Below the pieces are notes generated by a model. The model ran no database searches, was not told where the DNA came from, and saw nothing but the letters and a program-made list of their open reading frames with translations. DNA of 64,000 nt from Gluconacetobacter asukensis (GTDB lineage Bacteria; Pseudomonadota; Alphaproteobacteria; Acetobacterales; Acetobacteraceae). Location of the stretch: the NCBI RefSeq assembly GCF_014174375.1, contig NZ_JABEQE010000010.1:88998-152997 (forward strand). Direction: 5' to 3'. A program made the translations under genes and the position numbers. Shown piece after piece: positions 25,573 through 33,932 of the stretch (the first letter of the stretch is position 1; the number at the start of each line of letters is the position of its first letter).

Positions 25573-26345
25573 GATATGCTCGATCGAGATGCGGTTTTGG
25601 GTAATCTTTACAGCAAGGCGGCGGATTTCCTGGGTCGACTAGCGGATAAGTGCCACGTTTGTGCGGTTGGCTTTTTTTAGCGCCATGACGTTCGCCCGAG
25701 ACCGCACAGCGGTCATCATGGCGTAAGCCAGCATGACGAGCGAGATGTGACGGTGCCAGCCATGCCAGGATCGGGTCTCGTTGTGGTCGAGGCCGAATTC
25801 GTTCTTGGCGGTCTCGAAGCCCTCTTCAATACGCCAGCGCACGCCCTCGACGGGATTGCGCCGCGCCAGCAACCCACGGGTCCATATCCCCGTTGAGGTG
25901 TCTGAATATTCGTCGGCCTCGAGATCGGCCATGGGGCAATGCAGCCAGTCATACAGCCGCTCGCCCTTGGTGCCGCGTCCGGCGGAACAGCGGACCCAAG
26001 CCTCGTCCGGCAGGGTCTTGATGATTTCGCGCGCCTCGCCGGACCAGTGGATGTCCGGACGCCAGGAATGGAACCAGTGATTGGCGTTGACACCAAGGAC
26101 GAAGCCTTTGCCCGCGGGGCGCAAAGCGTGCCCTCTGGATGAAACGTGGATCACGAACAGCCCGATCTGGCAGTTGGTGATCTTGCCGGCAGACCTGGTA
26201 TATTGCCGTCCCACCCCGCACGATGCAGAACCCTTCTTGAGGAAACCGGTCTCGTCGACCACCAGCACCGCCTCCGCATTCCCCAGATGCTCGACAACAT
26301 GATCGCGCACCACGTCACGCAACGCATCCGCGTCCCAGCGACCAC
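25573..26345 (-). mobile_element. IS701-type transposase remnant
   Basis: The minus strand encodes the DDE region of an IS701-like transposase: VVDETGFLKKGSASCGVGRQY, KITNCQIGLFVIH, VRWRIEEGFETAKNEFGLDH and RSWHGWHRHISLVMLAYAMM. The N-terminal 100 or so residues are lost: the frame upstream reads GRWDADALRD and then meets a TAG. At the other end an in-frame TAG at about 25639 interrupts similarity that continues (STQEIRRLAVKITQNRISIEHI) up to the cobQ junction. Longest uninterrupted frame is 25639-26322 from a TTG. It is a decayed element, not mobile, and is the cause of the cobQ truncation. Confidence 0.8.
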
Positions 26346-26387
26346 GATCCTATCAAAGCGCGATCGGGGGATGCCGCGGACGACGAA

Positions 26388-26405
26388 TTAACAATACCCA
26401 ATCTT
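26388..26405 (+). promoter_or_regulatory. Motif TTAACAATACCCAA upstream of response regulator
   Basis: A 14-base motif, followed by TCTT, lies about 80 bases upstream of the response regulator start. An almost identical 14-mer (one mismatch) lies at 28605-28618 in front of the TonB receptor, and a related ACCCAATCTT at 28652-28661. Shared AT-rich sites before both operons point to binding by the response regulator. The assignment is inference from repetition and position. Confidence 0.55.
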
Positions 26406-26480
26406 TCTGGGAGCCTCTTGTGTCCCTTATCCTCGCGTTCATAATCATGGCCACGTCGGAAATCAGATTGTGACCATCCC

Positions 26481-27194
26481 ATGCCGATCGGCTGCATGAC
26501 CAATGAATGGGCCGCTGCCGCTCCGGAAATCCTTTGGGTGGAGGACGATCGGCAGACCGTCGCCTATGTCACTGGATCCGCGCATCTTGCCCATATCGCG
26601 ATCACTGTGGCCGAGGACGGGCAACGCGGGCGGGCACTGGCGCTGGCGGGCGGGTGGGACTGCATCATTCTGGATCGCCGCCTACCTGGCGGCGACGGTC
26701 TGGCGATCCTGGCCGACCTGCGCGCTATGGGAATGCTGGTGCCCGTCCTGGTCCTGACGACCATGGACGGTATCCAGGACCGTGTGACGGGACTGCGACG
26801 CGGGGCTGACGATTATCTTGTCAAACCGTTCTCGATCCGCGAATTGTCGGCCCGCCTGGACGTCCTGATGCGCCGGTTGCGGCCCCCGTCCCGGGCGATG
26901 CGGCTGATTTTCGCGGATATCGAGGTCGATCTTGTCGCACGCCAGGCGTACCGCGCGGGAAAAAAACTGTTCATTCAGGATCAGGAATTGAAACTCCTCG
27001 AATACTTCATGCGCCATCCGAATATTGTCCTGTCGCACGAGATGCTGTTGCAGGCCGTCTGGGACATCGATTTCCCGATCCGCACCAACCTGCTGGAATC
27101 GAATGTCAGCCGTCTTCGGGACCGGCTGGGCCGGGACGCTCCGCCCCTGATCCATACTGTACGGGGACAGGGTTACATGCTGCGAGGCCAATGA
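26481..27194 (+). CDS. OmpR-family response regulator
   Basis: This roughly 237-residue two-domain protein has a receiver domain with the acidic pair in LWVEDD, the phosphoacceptor aspartate in IILDRRLPGGDG (about residue 66) and the conserved lysine in LVKPF. The C-terminal winged helix ends with the typical TVRGQGYMLRG. It is the partner of the kinase that follows with an ATGA overlap. An in-frame ATG at 26496 is an alternative start; neither has a good ribosome site. It probably regulates the downstream TonB receptor operon, given shared motifs. Confidence 0.92.
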   Translation: MPIGCMTNEWAAAAPEILWVEDDRQTVAYVTGSAHLAHIAITVAEDGQRGRALALAGGWDCIILDRRLPGGDGLAILADLRAMGMLVPVLVLTTMDGIQDRVTGLRRGADDYLVKPFSIRELSARLDVLMRRLRPPSRAMRLIFADIEVDLVARQAYRAGKKLFIQDQELKLLEYFMRHPNIVLSHEMLLQAVWDIDFPIRTNLLESNVSRLRDRLGRDAPPLIHTVRGQGYMLRGQ

Positions 27195-28603
27195 CATGGA
27201 TGGACGGGCAGGCGGATGGAACCCCGTCGAGGCTGTCCGTCCTGCGCAGCTCGTCCTTCCGCATCGTCGCCCTGTTTGCCGCTTGCTGCTTTATCTGCGG
27301 AATGACGGTCACCGCGCTGTCCGGCTATCGCAGCCTGCATTCGCTGACCCGGCAGATCCACGAGGCCATCGCCAATGAACGGGATGAGGCACTGTCGGGT
27401 GTATCCAGCCGTGACGTCGCGCATCTCACGTCCGCCATCCGCTCGGCGATCCGGTCCGATCCCACCGTCTATTATCTTCTGCAGGACGCGCACGGGCGGA
27501 CCGTGGCCGGCAACATGCGCGACCTGCCGCGCATCGACGGCCCGCGTCATCTGTCCTGGACCTGGTTTCCGCTGCCGCCGGACGGACATCCGGTCGTTGG
27601 CCAGGGACAGGTGCTGGACGACGGCGGATATTTCTTCGTCGGCATGGACGGCGCGTCCCTGCGCTCCATGCGGCGTGACGTATGGCTCACACTGGTCTGG
27701 AGCGGCGGGGGGTTCCTCCTGATCGGCCTTGGCGGCGGCTTCGTCCTGAGCCGCCTGGTGTTGCGGCGGATCGAGACCATCAGCCAGACTGCGCGCGATA
27801 TCATGCGCGGCGACATTTCGCGCCGCATCGTCCTGAACGCGACGAACGACGAATTCGAACATCTGGCCGGCAGCCTCAACGCCATGCTCGACAGGAATGA
27901 GGCGCAGATCGCCAGCATCCGCCAGGTCACGAACGATATCGCGCACGACATGCGTCGTCCGCTGGCGCGCCTGGGCGAGCAACTGGACATGGCCGCCGAG
28001 GCCACGGCGCCGCAGGACCGCGTGCGAGCGATCACGCGGTCGATGGCCTGTCTCGACGAGGCGCTGGAGATCTTCTCCACGCTGCTCAAGCTGGCGCAGA
28101 TCGAGGCCGACGACAGGGCGCCTGACCCCCAGAGACTGCCGGTCGCCGATCTTCTGGCGTCTCTCGCCGGTCTCTACGGCCCGGTGGCCGAGGATCACGG
28201 ACAAACGCTGGTCCTGGTCCCTCCGGAAGGCGGACTGGAACTGGACGGCAACCGCGTCCTGCTGACCCAGGTGCTGGCGAACCTGATCGAGAACGCGATC
28301 AACCATTCCCCCGCGGGAACCCGGATCACGGTCACCGCGCGGCGGGCGGCTGGGAAGGTCGTCCTGGCCGTCGCCGATACCGGCCCGGGCATTCCGGCGC
28401 ATGAGCGCGAGCGTGTGTTCGGCAAGATGGTCCGTCTGGACGGCAGCCGTGCCACGCCGGGAACGGGCCTGGGGCTGAGCATGGTGCGCGCGATCGTCCG
28501 TCTTCATTGTGGTGAGATCAGGCTGCTGGACAATGCGCCGCATGGCCTGCGCTGCGAAGTGACCATGCCGGCCACCACAGGCGCGCACCGGAATGGCTGG
28601 TAA
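27191..28603 (+). CDS. Sensor histidine kinase
   Basis: This 470-residue membrane kinase has a first membrane segment at about residues 20-42, a periplasmic domain of roughly 120 residues (no known sensor motif), a second segment near 165-190, a HAMP linker, the phosphoacceptor H-box DIAHDMRRPLARL (histidine near residue 252) and the ATPase lobe with N-box NLIENAINH, G1 DTGPGIP and G2 GTGLGLS. It phosphorylates the co-transcribed response regulator. The ligand may be the compound taken up by the following receptor (inference). Confidence 0.92.
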   Translation: MTWMDGQADGTPSRLSVLRSSSFRIVALFAACCFICGMTVTALSGYRSLHSLTRQIHEAIANERDEALSGVSSRDVAHLTSAIRSAIRSDPTVYYLLQDAHGRTVAGNMRDLPRIDGPRHLSWTWFPLPPDGHPVVGQGQVLDDGGYFFVGMDGASLRSMRRDVWLTLVWSGGGFLLIGLGGGFVLSRLVLRRIETISQTARDIMRGDISRRIVLNATNDEFEHLAGSLNAMLDRNEAQIASIRQVTNDIAHDMRRPLARLGEQLDMAAEATAPQDRVRAITRSMACLDEALEIFSTLLKLAQIEADDRAPDPQRLPVADLLASLAGLYGPVAEDHGQTLVLVPPEGGLELDGNRVLLTQVLANLIENAINHSPAGTRITVTARRAAGKVVLAVADTGPGIPAHERERVFGKMVRLDGSRATPGTGLGLSMVRAIVRLHCGEIRLLDNAPHGLRCEVTMPATTGAHRNGW

Positions 28604-28604
28604 G

Positions 28605-28661
28605 TTAATAATACCCAACATAGATTAAGTATTGCTACACTTTGGACTGTAACCCAATCTT
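28605..28661 (+). promoter_or_regulatory. Paired motifs upstream of second TonB receptor
   Basis: TTAATAATACCCAA (28605-28618) starts two bases after the kinase stop and repeats the motif found before the response regulator with one change. ACCCAATCTT follows at 28652-28661, matching 26396-26405 exactly. They lie 120-175 bases ahead of the receptor start in a strongly AT-rich leader, suggesting activator sites for the response regulator. Confidence 0.5.
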
Positions 28662-28779
28662 CATGCGCAAATATTGTAAAAAATTGTAATTGGCTGTTCG
28701 CGGATATGGTTTTGGCGGAGACCGGTAAGGCGCCGTCAGAGAGCGCCGCACTCTATATTTACCGGTTAAAAGGTGTCTT

Positions 28780-31602
28780 ATGCAGTATTCTGCTCATCGC
28801 AAGGCGTGTCGGTACGGTAGTCTTGCCATTTCTTTGACTTTGATGGCCGGAGTTTCCATGCCGGCATCCGCGCGCGCCGGCGACGGCACCAGTCACCAGG
28901 ACCCGCAGGCGAAGGGCGGCAAGGCCGGGACGCGCAAACACATGGTGGCCCGCCATGCCCACCGCACGGCCCAACCCGCCGCCGCTGCTCCAGCCACGGC
29001 CGCCGCCATCCACGACGATGCGCTGGCCCGCAATGGGGGGGCGGGCGAGAAGTTCGACGTGATCGGCGCCTTGACCGGCATTGCGGCATCGAATGCGTCC
29101 GAACGCAACGCGCCGAATGCGATCACCGTCCGCACGGCGGAAGAAATCCGCAAACTCCCTGACATCAACATGGCCGAGGCGATTTCGCGCATGTCGGGCG
29201 TCTCGCTCCAGACCGATACCGGCGAAGGGCGATTCGTCAATATTCGCGGTCTCGACGCGGATTTGAGCGGCGTCACGTTCGGCGGCGTGCGCGTGATGCC
29301 GTCGAACCAAGCTTCGGTCTTCGGCGGTGCCCGCGCGGTCGCGCTGGACGCGATTCCGGCCGGCATGGTGGCCTCGGTCGTCCTGACCAAGACGATGCGT
29401 CCGGACCAGGATGGCGAGGCCATGGGCGGTACGATCGACCTCGTGCCCCGCACGCAGGAACCCAACGGCAAGCCGTTCGTCGAATTTGACATCGGCGGCG
29501 GCGCCGAACCCCTGCGCGGCACGCCGGTGGTCAACGGCCAGATCACCGCCGGAGCCAGCTTCGGCTTCGGCGGGCATCCGGGCCCCTATGGCCAGGCCGG
29601 GTCGGGCGTGGGTGGGGGCTGGGTTTCCAACCCGCGGCCGTTTTCCATCTTCGCCACGGCCGGCATGTATAACGACCAGCGCGGCGTCGACGATGTGGAA
29701 GAGGCCTATTCCGACCAGCAATCCTTGGGCTATCCGGACAAGCTGCTCTCGACGATCGACATGCGGCGCTATCAGTATTTTCGCCGCCGCTACAATCGGG
29801 GCGGCGAACTGGATTTCGATCCGAACCGAGACAATCATTTCTTCGTCCGGTTCGCGGAATCGGGCTATCACGAAGGTTATCACCGGTACAGCCTGATCGC
29901 GAACGGCCTGGATTCAGGCGCCGGGGACGGCAATTGTCCCGCGCCCTATAATTGTCTTGCCGGTACGAACCAGGCCGGATTCGTCGCCCCGCAGGCGACC
30001 TTTCAGAAACAGGCTGTCGAACGCCTGAACACGGTCCAGAACGACATGGCGACCTGGGGCGGGCGGAACACGATCGGCCGGGTCAGGATCGACTATCATG
30101 GAGCCTGGTCGCATGGCGACGGCAATTTCCCGCTGGCCCGGACGGCGACCTTCACCGACATGTCCGGCCCGACCGCCGTCGCCTACAACAATATGGCCAC
30201 TCCCAACCAACCGACGCTTGCCGCACTGGATGGCACAGGCTACGCGAACCGCGATTACAGGCTGACCAGCCTCGCGGACAATATGCAGAAAAATTCCGAC
30301 AATGAATGGTCGGGCGGTGCCAACGCCCTGATCCCGCTGGACGTCCTGCGCAATCAGAGTTCGTTGAAGGTCGGCGTCCTGGTCCGTCTGCGTCGTCGCA
30401 CCACGTCCCAGGATAACAGGAACTGGACCGGCGACGGCACGATCCCGCTGTCCAGCTTCGCCTACGGTCCGGACAATCTTTATTACAAGAACCAATATAA
30501 TATCGGCCCGTTCGTGGACAGCGCCGGGATTTACGCCCTTGCCGGCACGCCCGCCCTGCCCCAGTCCGACCCGGCGGGCGACGCGATTTCCAGCCTGCAG
30601 GGAACGCAGCTCGACCACGAAAATGTCTATGCCGGCTATTTCCAGTATGAAGGGAACATCTCCGAGGCACTACATGTCATGGCCGGCATGCGTTTCGAGG
30701 CGACGAACGGACATTACCAGGGCGTTCTGACGACGATCGACGCCAATGGCAATACAGTGCTCTCCCCGACGACAGTCAGGCAGAATTATTTCAATTACCT
30801 GCCGGATGTCGAATTCCGTTACACCTTCATGCCGCGCCTGATCGGGCGGCTGTCCTATTCCACCGCGTTGGCGCGTCCCGGATTCAACCAGAATACCGCC
30901 TCCACGACCGTCGATGCCAGCACGGGCACCATCTCGCGCGGTAATCCCGGCCTGCCGGCCATGACGAGCGACGCCTTCGATGCATCGCTCGAATATTATA
31001 CCGGCAACGGAGGGCTGATCTCCGTCGGTGCCTTCGACAAGGAAATCAGCAACTACATCATGCCGCGGCAGGATCGTTACGTGAATTACGGCGGCCTGGC
31101 CGGCATCGTGAACGTCGTCAGCTGGAAAAATATTCCTCATGCCCAGGCCTACGGTTTCGAGGCCGTCTATAACCAGAAATTCACGTTCCTGCCGAGCATC
31201 CTGAAATATACGGGGTTCGAGGGAAATTATACCTGGATCATCTCGACCGGGCAGGTCCATCCCGGTATCGACGCGCCGCTGCCATCCACCTCGAACAACA
31301 ATATCAATGCGGCGCTCTATTACGAGGACCCGAAATTCAGCATCCGCGTCGGCGTCAACTATGTCTCGCGCAACCTGTTCGCGATCGGCGGTTCCCAGGC
31401 CACCGATATCTGGACGGCGGACCGCCTGCGCGTCGACATGTCGGCGTCCTATTCCATCACGAAAAACCTGGCGCTCTATGCCTCGGTCAAGAATCTGACC
31501 AATACGCCATTGAAGTTCATCGAAGGCACCAGCGACAGCCGGCCCATCCAGCGCGAGGTCTATTACGAGACCGTGCTGGGCGGCGTGCGCGGACATTTCT
31601 GA
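28780..31602 (+). CDS. TonB-dependent receptor (second, TIGR01782-like)
   Basis: This 940-residue receptor has a signal peptide ending near ASARA, a low-complexity histidine/alanine-rich spacer, and a plug beginning around residue 100 (NAITVRTAEEIRKLPDINMAEAISRMSGV, then GRFVNIRGLDADLSGVTFGGVRV). These motifs are characteristic of the Xanthomonas/Caulobacter-type receptors (TIGR01782) often used for carbohydrate or complex plant substrates. The barrel ends in GGVRGHF with a terminal aromatic residue. AAAGGTG lies nine bases before the ATG. It is followed after 61 bases by a YncE-like gene and preceded by its likely regulators. Confidence 0.9.
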   Translation: MQYSAHRKACRYGSLAISLTLMAGVSMPASARAGDGTSHQDPQAKGGKAGTRKHMVARHAHRTAQPAAAAPATAAAIHDDALARNGGAGEKFDVIGALTGIAASNASERNAPNAITVRTAEEIRKLPDINMAEAISRMSGVSLQTDTGEGRFVNIRGLDADLSGVTFGGVRVMPSNQASVFGGARAVALDAIPAGMVASVVLTKTMRPDQDGEAMGGTIDLVPRTQEPNGKPFVEFDIGGGAEPLRGTPVVNGQITAGASFGFGGHPGPYGQAGSGVGGGWVSNPRPFSIFATAGMYNDQRGVDDVEEAYSDQQSLGYPDKLLSTIDMRRYQYFRRRYNRGGELDFDPNRDNHFFVRFAESGYHEGYHRYSLIANGLDSGAGDGNCPAPYNCLAGTNQAGFVAPQATFQKQAVERLNTVQNDMATWGGRNTIGRVRIDYHGAWSHGDGNFPLARTATFTDMSGPTAVAYNNMATPNQPTLAALDGTGYANRDYRLTSLADNMQKNSDNEWSGGANALIPLDVLRNQSSLKVGVLVRLRRRTTSQDNRNWTGDGTIPLSSFAYGPDNLYYKNQYNIGPFVDSAGIYALAGTPALPQSDPAGDAISSLQGTQLDHENVYAGYFQYEGNISEALHVMAGMRFEATNGHYQGVLTTIDANGNTVLSPTTVRQNYFNYLPDVEFRYTFMPRLIGRLSYSTALARPGFNQNTASTTVDASTGTISRGNPGLPAMTSDAFDASLEYYTGNGGLISVGAFDKEISNYIMPRQDRYVNYGGLAGIVNVVSWKNIPHAQAYGFEAVYNQKFTFLPSILKYTGFEGNYTWIISTGQVHPGIDAPLPSTSNNNINAALYYEDPKFSIRVGVNYVSRNLFAIGGSQATDIWTADRLRVDMSASYSITKNLALYASVKNLTNTPLKFIEGTSDSRPIQREVYYETVLGGVRGHF

Positions 31603-31663
31603 GCCGGGGCGTCGGTCGACGCGTCACGGTACGGCAGTATATCGGAAATCTGGAGAATATGAC

Positions 31664-32674
31664 ATGAAGCGTGGATTGAAATCGATCGGATGGGGCTTCG
31701 TGGCCGGCATGGTCGCGGCATGCGCCTGCGCGGCGCCGGCTGCCCGGGCCGGCGACCTGCCGGGGCCGGACGGCAATTACGACTATGCGGCATTCGATCG
31801 CGGGACGGGCCACCTGTATGTCGCGCGGGCGACCTCCGTGACGGATTACGACCTGAAGAACGGGAAGGCCGCCGTCAGCATCGGGCAGATCCAGCATGGC
31901 CATGCCGTGCTGCCCTTGAAGGGCCGCACGGATCTGCTGGTGACGAGCGGTGACGACGATACCGTTCGTTTCATCGACAGGACGGACGGACATGAAACGG
32001 GCCGCGTCGCCGTCGGCCGCAAGCCGGATGGCGCCGTCATCGACGAGCGACACGGACGGGCATTCGTGATGAACGCCAAAGGAGGCACGGTGTCGGTCAT
32101 CGACCTGGCATCCAGGGAGGTCACGGCCACCGTGACGCTGAAGCCGGGGCTGGAATTCCCCGCGCTGGGCCAGGATGGGACGCTGTACGTCAATAACGAG
32201 GACGCCAACGAGATCGAGACGGTCGACACCGCCGCCATGGCGGCGGGGCCGGCCATCGCGCTGGGCGCGTGCGCCGGGCCCAGCGGCCTGGCGTACGACA
32301 AGGCATCGGACCGGCTGATCGCGGCCTGCGCCAATGGCAAGGCCGCAATCGTCTCGGCTGGGCGGAAGACGCTGGAAGGCCTGGTCGCCATCGGCGGCGG
32401 GCCCGATGCCGTCATCCTCGATGCCATGCGGCGGCGCGCCTACATCCCATGCGGCGCCAGCGGGGAATTGGACCAGATCTCGCTGGCGGGTGCCGGCGTG
32501 CCCGGGGGCGTGAAGCGCATTCCGACCGAAACGGGCGCACGCACCGGCGCCCTGGACGCCCGGACCGGCACGCTGTATCTGCCCGCCGCGCGTTTCTCGC
32601 CCCCCGCGCCCGGGCAGGCGCACGGGGCCATGATCCCAGGCAGCTTTCACGTTCTGGTCGTACGCGCCGGCTGA
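31664..32674 (+). CDS. Secreted YncE-like beta-propeller protein
   Basis: This 336-residue protein has a signal peptide ending near ARAGD and repeated blades of the YVTN/YncE type (GHLYVARATSVTDYD, VTSGDDDTVRFIDRTDG, AFVMNAKGGTVSVIDLASREVT, LYVNNEDANEIETVD). Such seven-bladed propellers are periplasmic and act in binding, sometimes beside TonB receptors. TGGAGA lies upstream of the ATG. It is co-transcribed with the receptor, so it may bind the same ligand in the periplasm. Two cysteines (GACAGP and AACANG) could form a disulfide. Confidence 0.8.
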   Translation: MKRGLKSIGWGFVAGMVAACACAAPAARAGDLPGPDGNYDYAAFDRGTGHLYVARATSVTDYDLKNGKAAVSIGQIQHGHAVLPLKGRTDLLVTSGDDDTVRFIDRTDGHETGRVAVGRKPDGAVIDERHGRAFVMNAKGGTVSVIDLASREVTATVTLKPGLEFPALGQDGTLYVNNEDANEIETVDTAAMAAGPAIALGACAGPSGLAYDKASDRLIAACANGKAAIVSAGRKTLEGLVAIGGGPDAVILDAMRRRAYIPCGASGELDQISLAGAGVPGGVKRIPTETGARTGALDARTGTLYLPAARFSPPAPGQAHGAMIPGSFHVLVVRAG

Positions 32675-32836
32675 ACGCCGCGCGCCGGCGTGCCGCGTTC
32701 AGCCGGTCGCTGGCGCCGGAACCTTGGGCGCCATACCGGCACGGCTCCCCCGCGGGGCCGCGCCGGTATATGGGGCGGCGGCTTGCAGACATGGCGCCCG
32801 TGCGGGATCAGCCAATGGCGAGCCGGGCGCCCGGGT

Positions 32837-33652
32837 TCAGCCGCCGGCGATCAGGTCCGCGATCATGGCTGCTTTCTCTGTACGGATATGGCCTTTTCCG
32901 CTAGCCGTTGCCGCCCAGCCGGGGTTCGCGCTCAAGGTCTTGCGGGTAGCGGCGATGACGTCGTTGCGCTGGTCCAGCCCGTTATCGCCGTGATAGGCCA
33001 GCACCAGCATCGACATCCAGTTCCGGCCGGCACCGTAGCGGGCGGCATAGAGTTGGTAGGCATTGAGAGCGCCGGCCGCGATCCACCCGTCGGTCTGCGG
33101 AAAGACATAGGATCGGACATAGGCAGTGTAGTCCTTCGTCGGCACGAAATAATCGTAGGGAACCACCATGTAGACCGCGTCCGGACCGTCATCGGCAGGG
33201 CCGCCATGGCCGACCGGATCGGAGAGCGTGCTTTCCACGGCTGTGACATTCGTCAAGTCAGTCGCGCTCAGCCCGGCGGGGGTTCTGGCATCGATCGTCC
33301 GCCAGGAGGCGAGCTGTGCATCGTTGCGTAAGTCGAGGATCAGCAATGCGTCCCAGGTGTTCGCGTCGACAAGGCGGCTGAACAGGATGCGGTAATGTGC
33401 CAGGCTGCCTTGGGCCTGCAACGCATGCAGGCGTGGTGCCAGTTGGGTGCGCAGCGTGTGCAGCAGGGCCGGTCGCCCGGCAGGAGTGCTGCGATAGGAA
33501 ATGATCAGGGATTGCGTGGACTGGGACTGTACGTCGCTTTCGGCGGCATACGCCGCATCATATGTGGCTACCGTTGCCAGGGCAAGCAAGGCCGCTGCCA
33601 TACGGGTGCCCCATGCGCTTCTTCTGCCGACGGGGAATGCACTACCAACCAT
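32837..33652 (-). CDS. Secreted hypothetical protein
   Basis: This roughly 271-residue protein has a clear signal peptide (MAAALLALATVATYDAAYAA). The mature part seems to contain two dimeric-alpha/beta-barrel-like halves (LLHTLRTQLAPRLHALQ with LLILDLRNDAQLASWRTID, and KDYTAYVRSYVFPQTDGWIAAG with WMSMLVLAYHGDNGLDQR), loosely like NIPSNAP or antibiotic-monooxygenase folds. I do not recognise a named family. The ATG at 33652 sits behind GAGGATATCTCC. It converges on the YncE-like gene, with 160 bases between, and appears monocistronic. Confidence 0.6.
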   Translation of the reverse strand: MVGSAFPVGRRSAWGTRMAAALLALATVATYDAAYAAESDVQSQSTQSLIISYRSTPAGRPALLHTLRTQLAPRLHALQAQGSLAHYRILFSRLVDANTWDALLILDLRNDAQLASWRTIDARTPAGLSATDLTNVTAVESTLSDPVGHGGPADDGPDAVYMVVPYDYFVPTKDYTAYVRSYVFPQTDGWIAAGALNAYQLYAARYGAGRNWMSMLVLAYHGDNGLDQRNDVIAATRKTLSANPGWAATASGKGHIRTEKAAMIADLIAGG

Positions 33653-33821
33653 GGAGATATCCTCTTCCAGTTCATGGCCTGTACGCGCGCGAACAGGCCA
33701 TGAAAATGAGATGCCCAGAATTAAATAGTTGGTATGTCTCCGCCGGGGTTCATGAAGGTGGCGTCCGGTCGTCTCCGCCAATCCCGGGGCGGTTCACTGC
33801 CGATCCCTCGGGGCGCCGATG

Positions 33822-33872
33822 AGAGCCTGGAAATGCGGGCTGGCGGGCGAGAGCGGCCTGAATGGCCGGTTG
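33822..33872 (-). repeat. Dispersed inverted-repeat element, partial copy D
   Basis: AGAGCCTGGAAATGCGGGCTGGCGGGCGAGAGCGGCC here corresponds, reverse-complemented, to the right half of the elements at 54777-54891 and 58078-58245. Only half of the element remains. It lies between the secreted hypothetical gene and the large glycosyltransferase gene. Confidence 0.7.
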
Positions 33873-33932
33873 CGGTCGGGGATGGCAGGTGCATGATGCT
33901 GACGCAGGTCCGGGGCGCGGCGCGGGCGCCCG

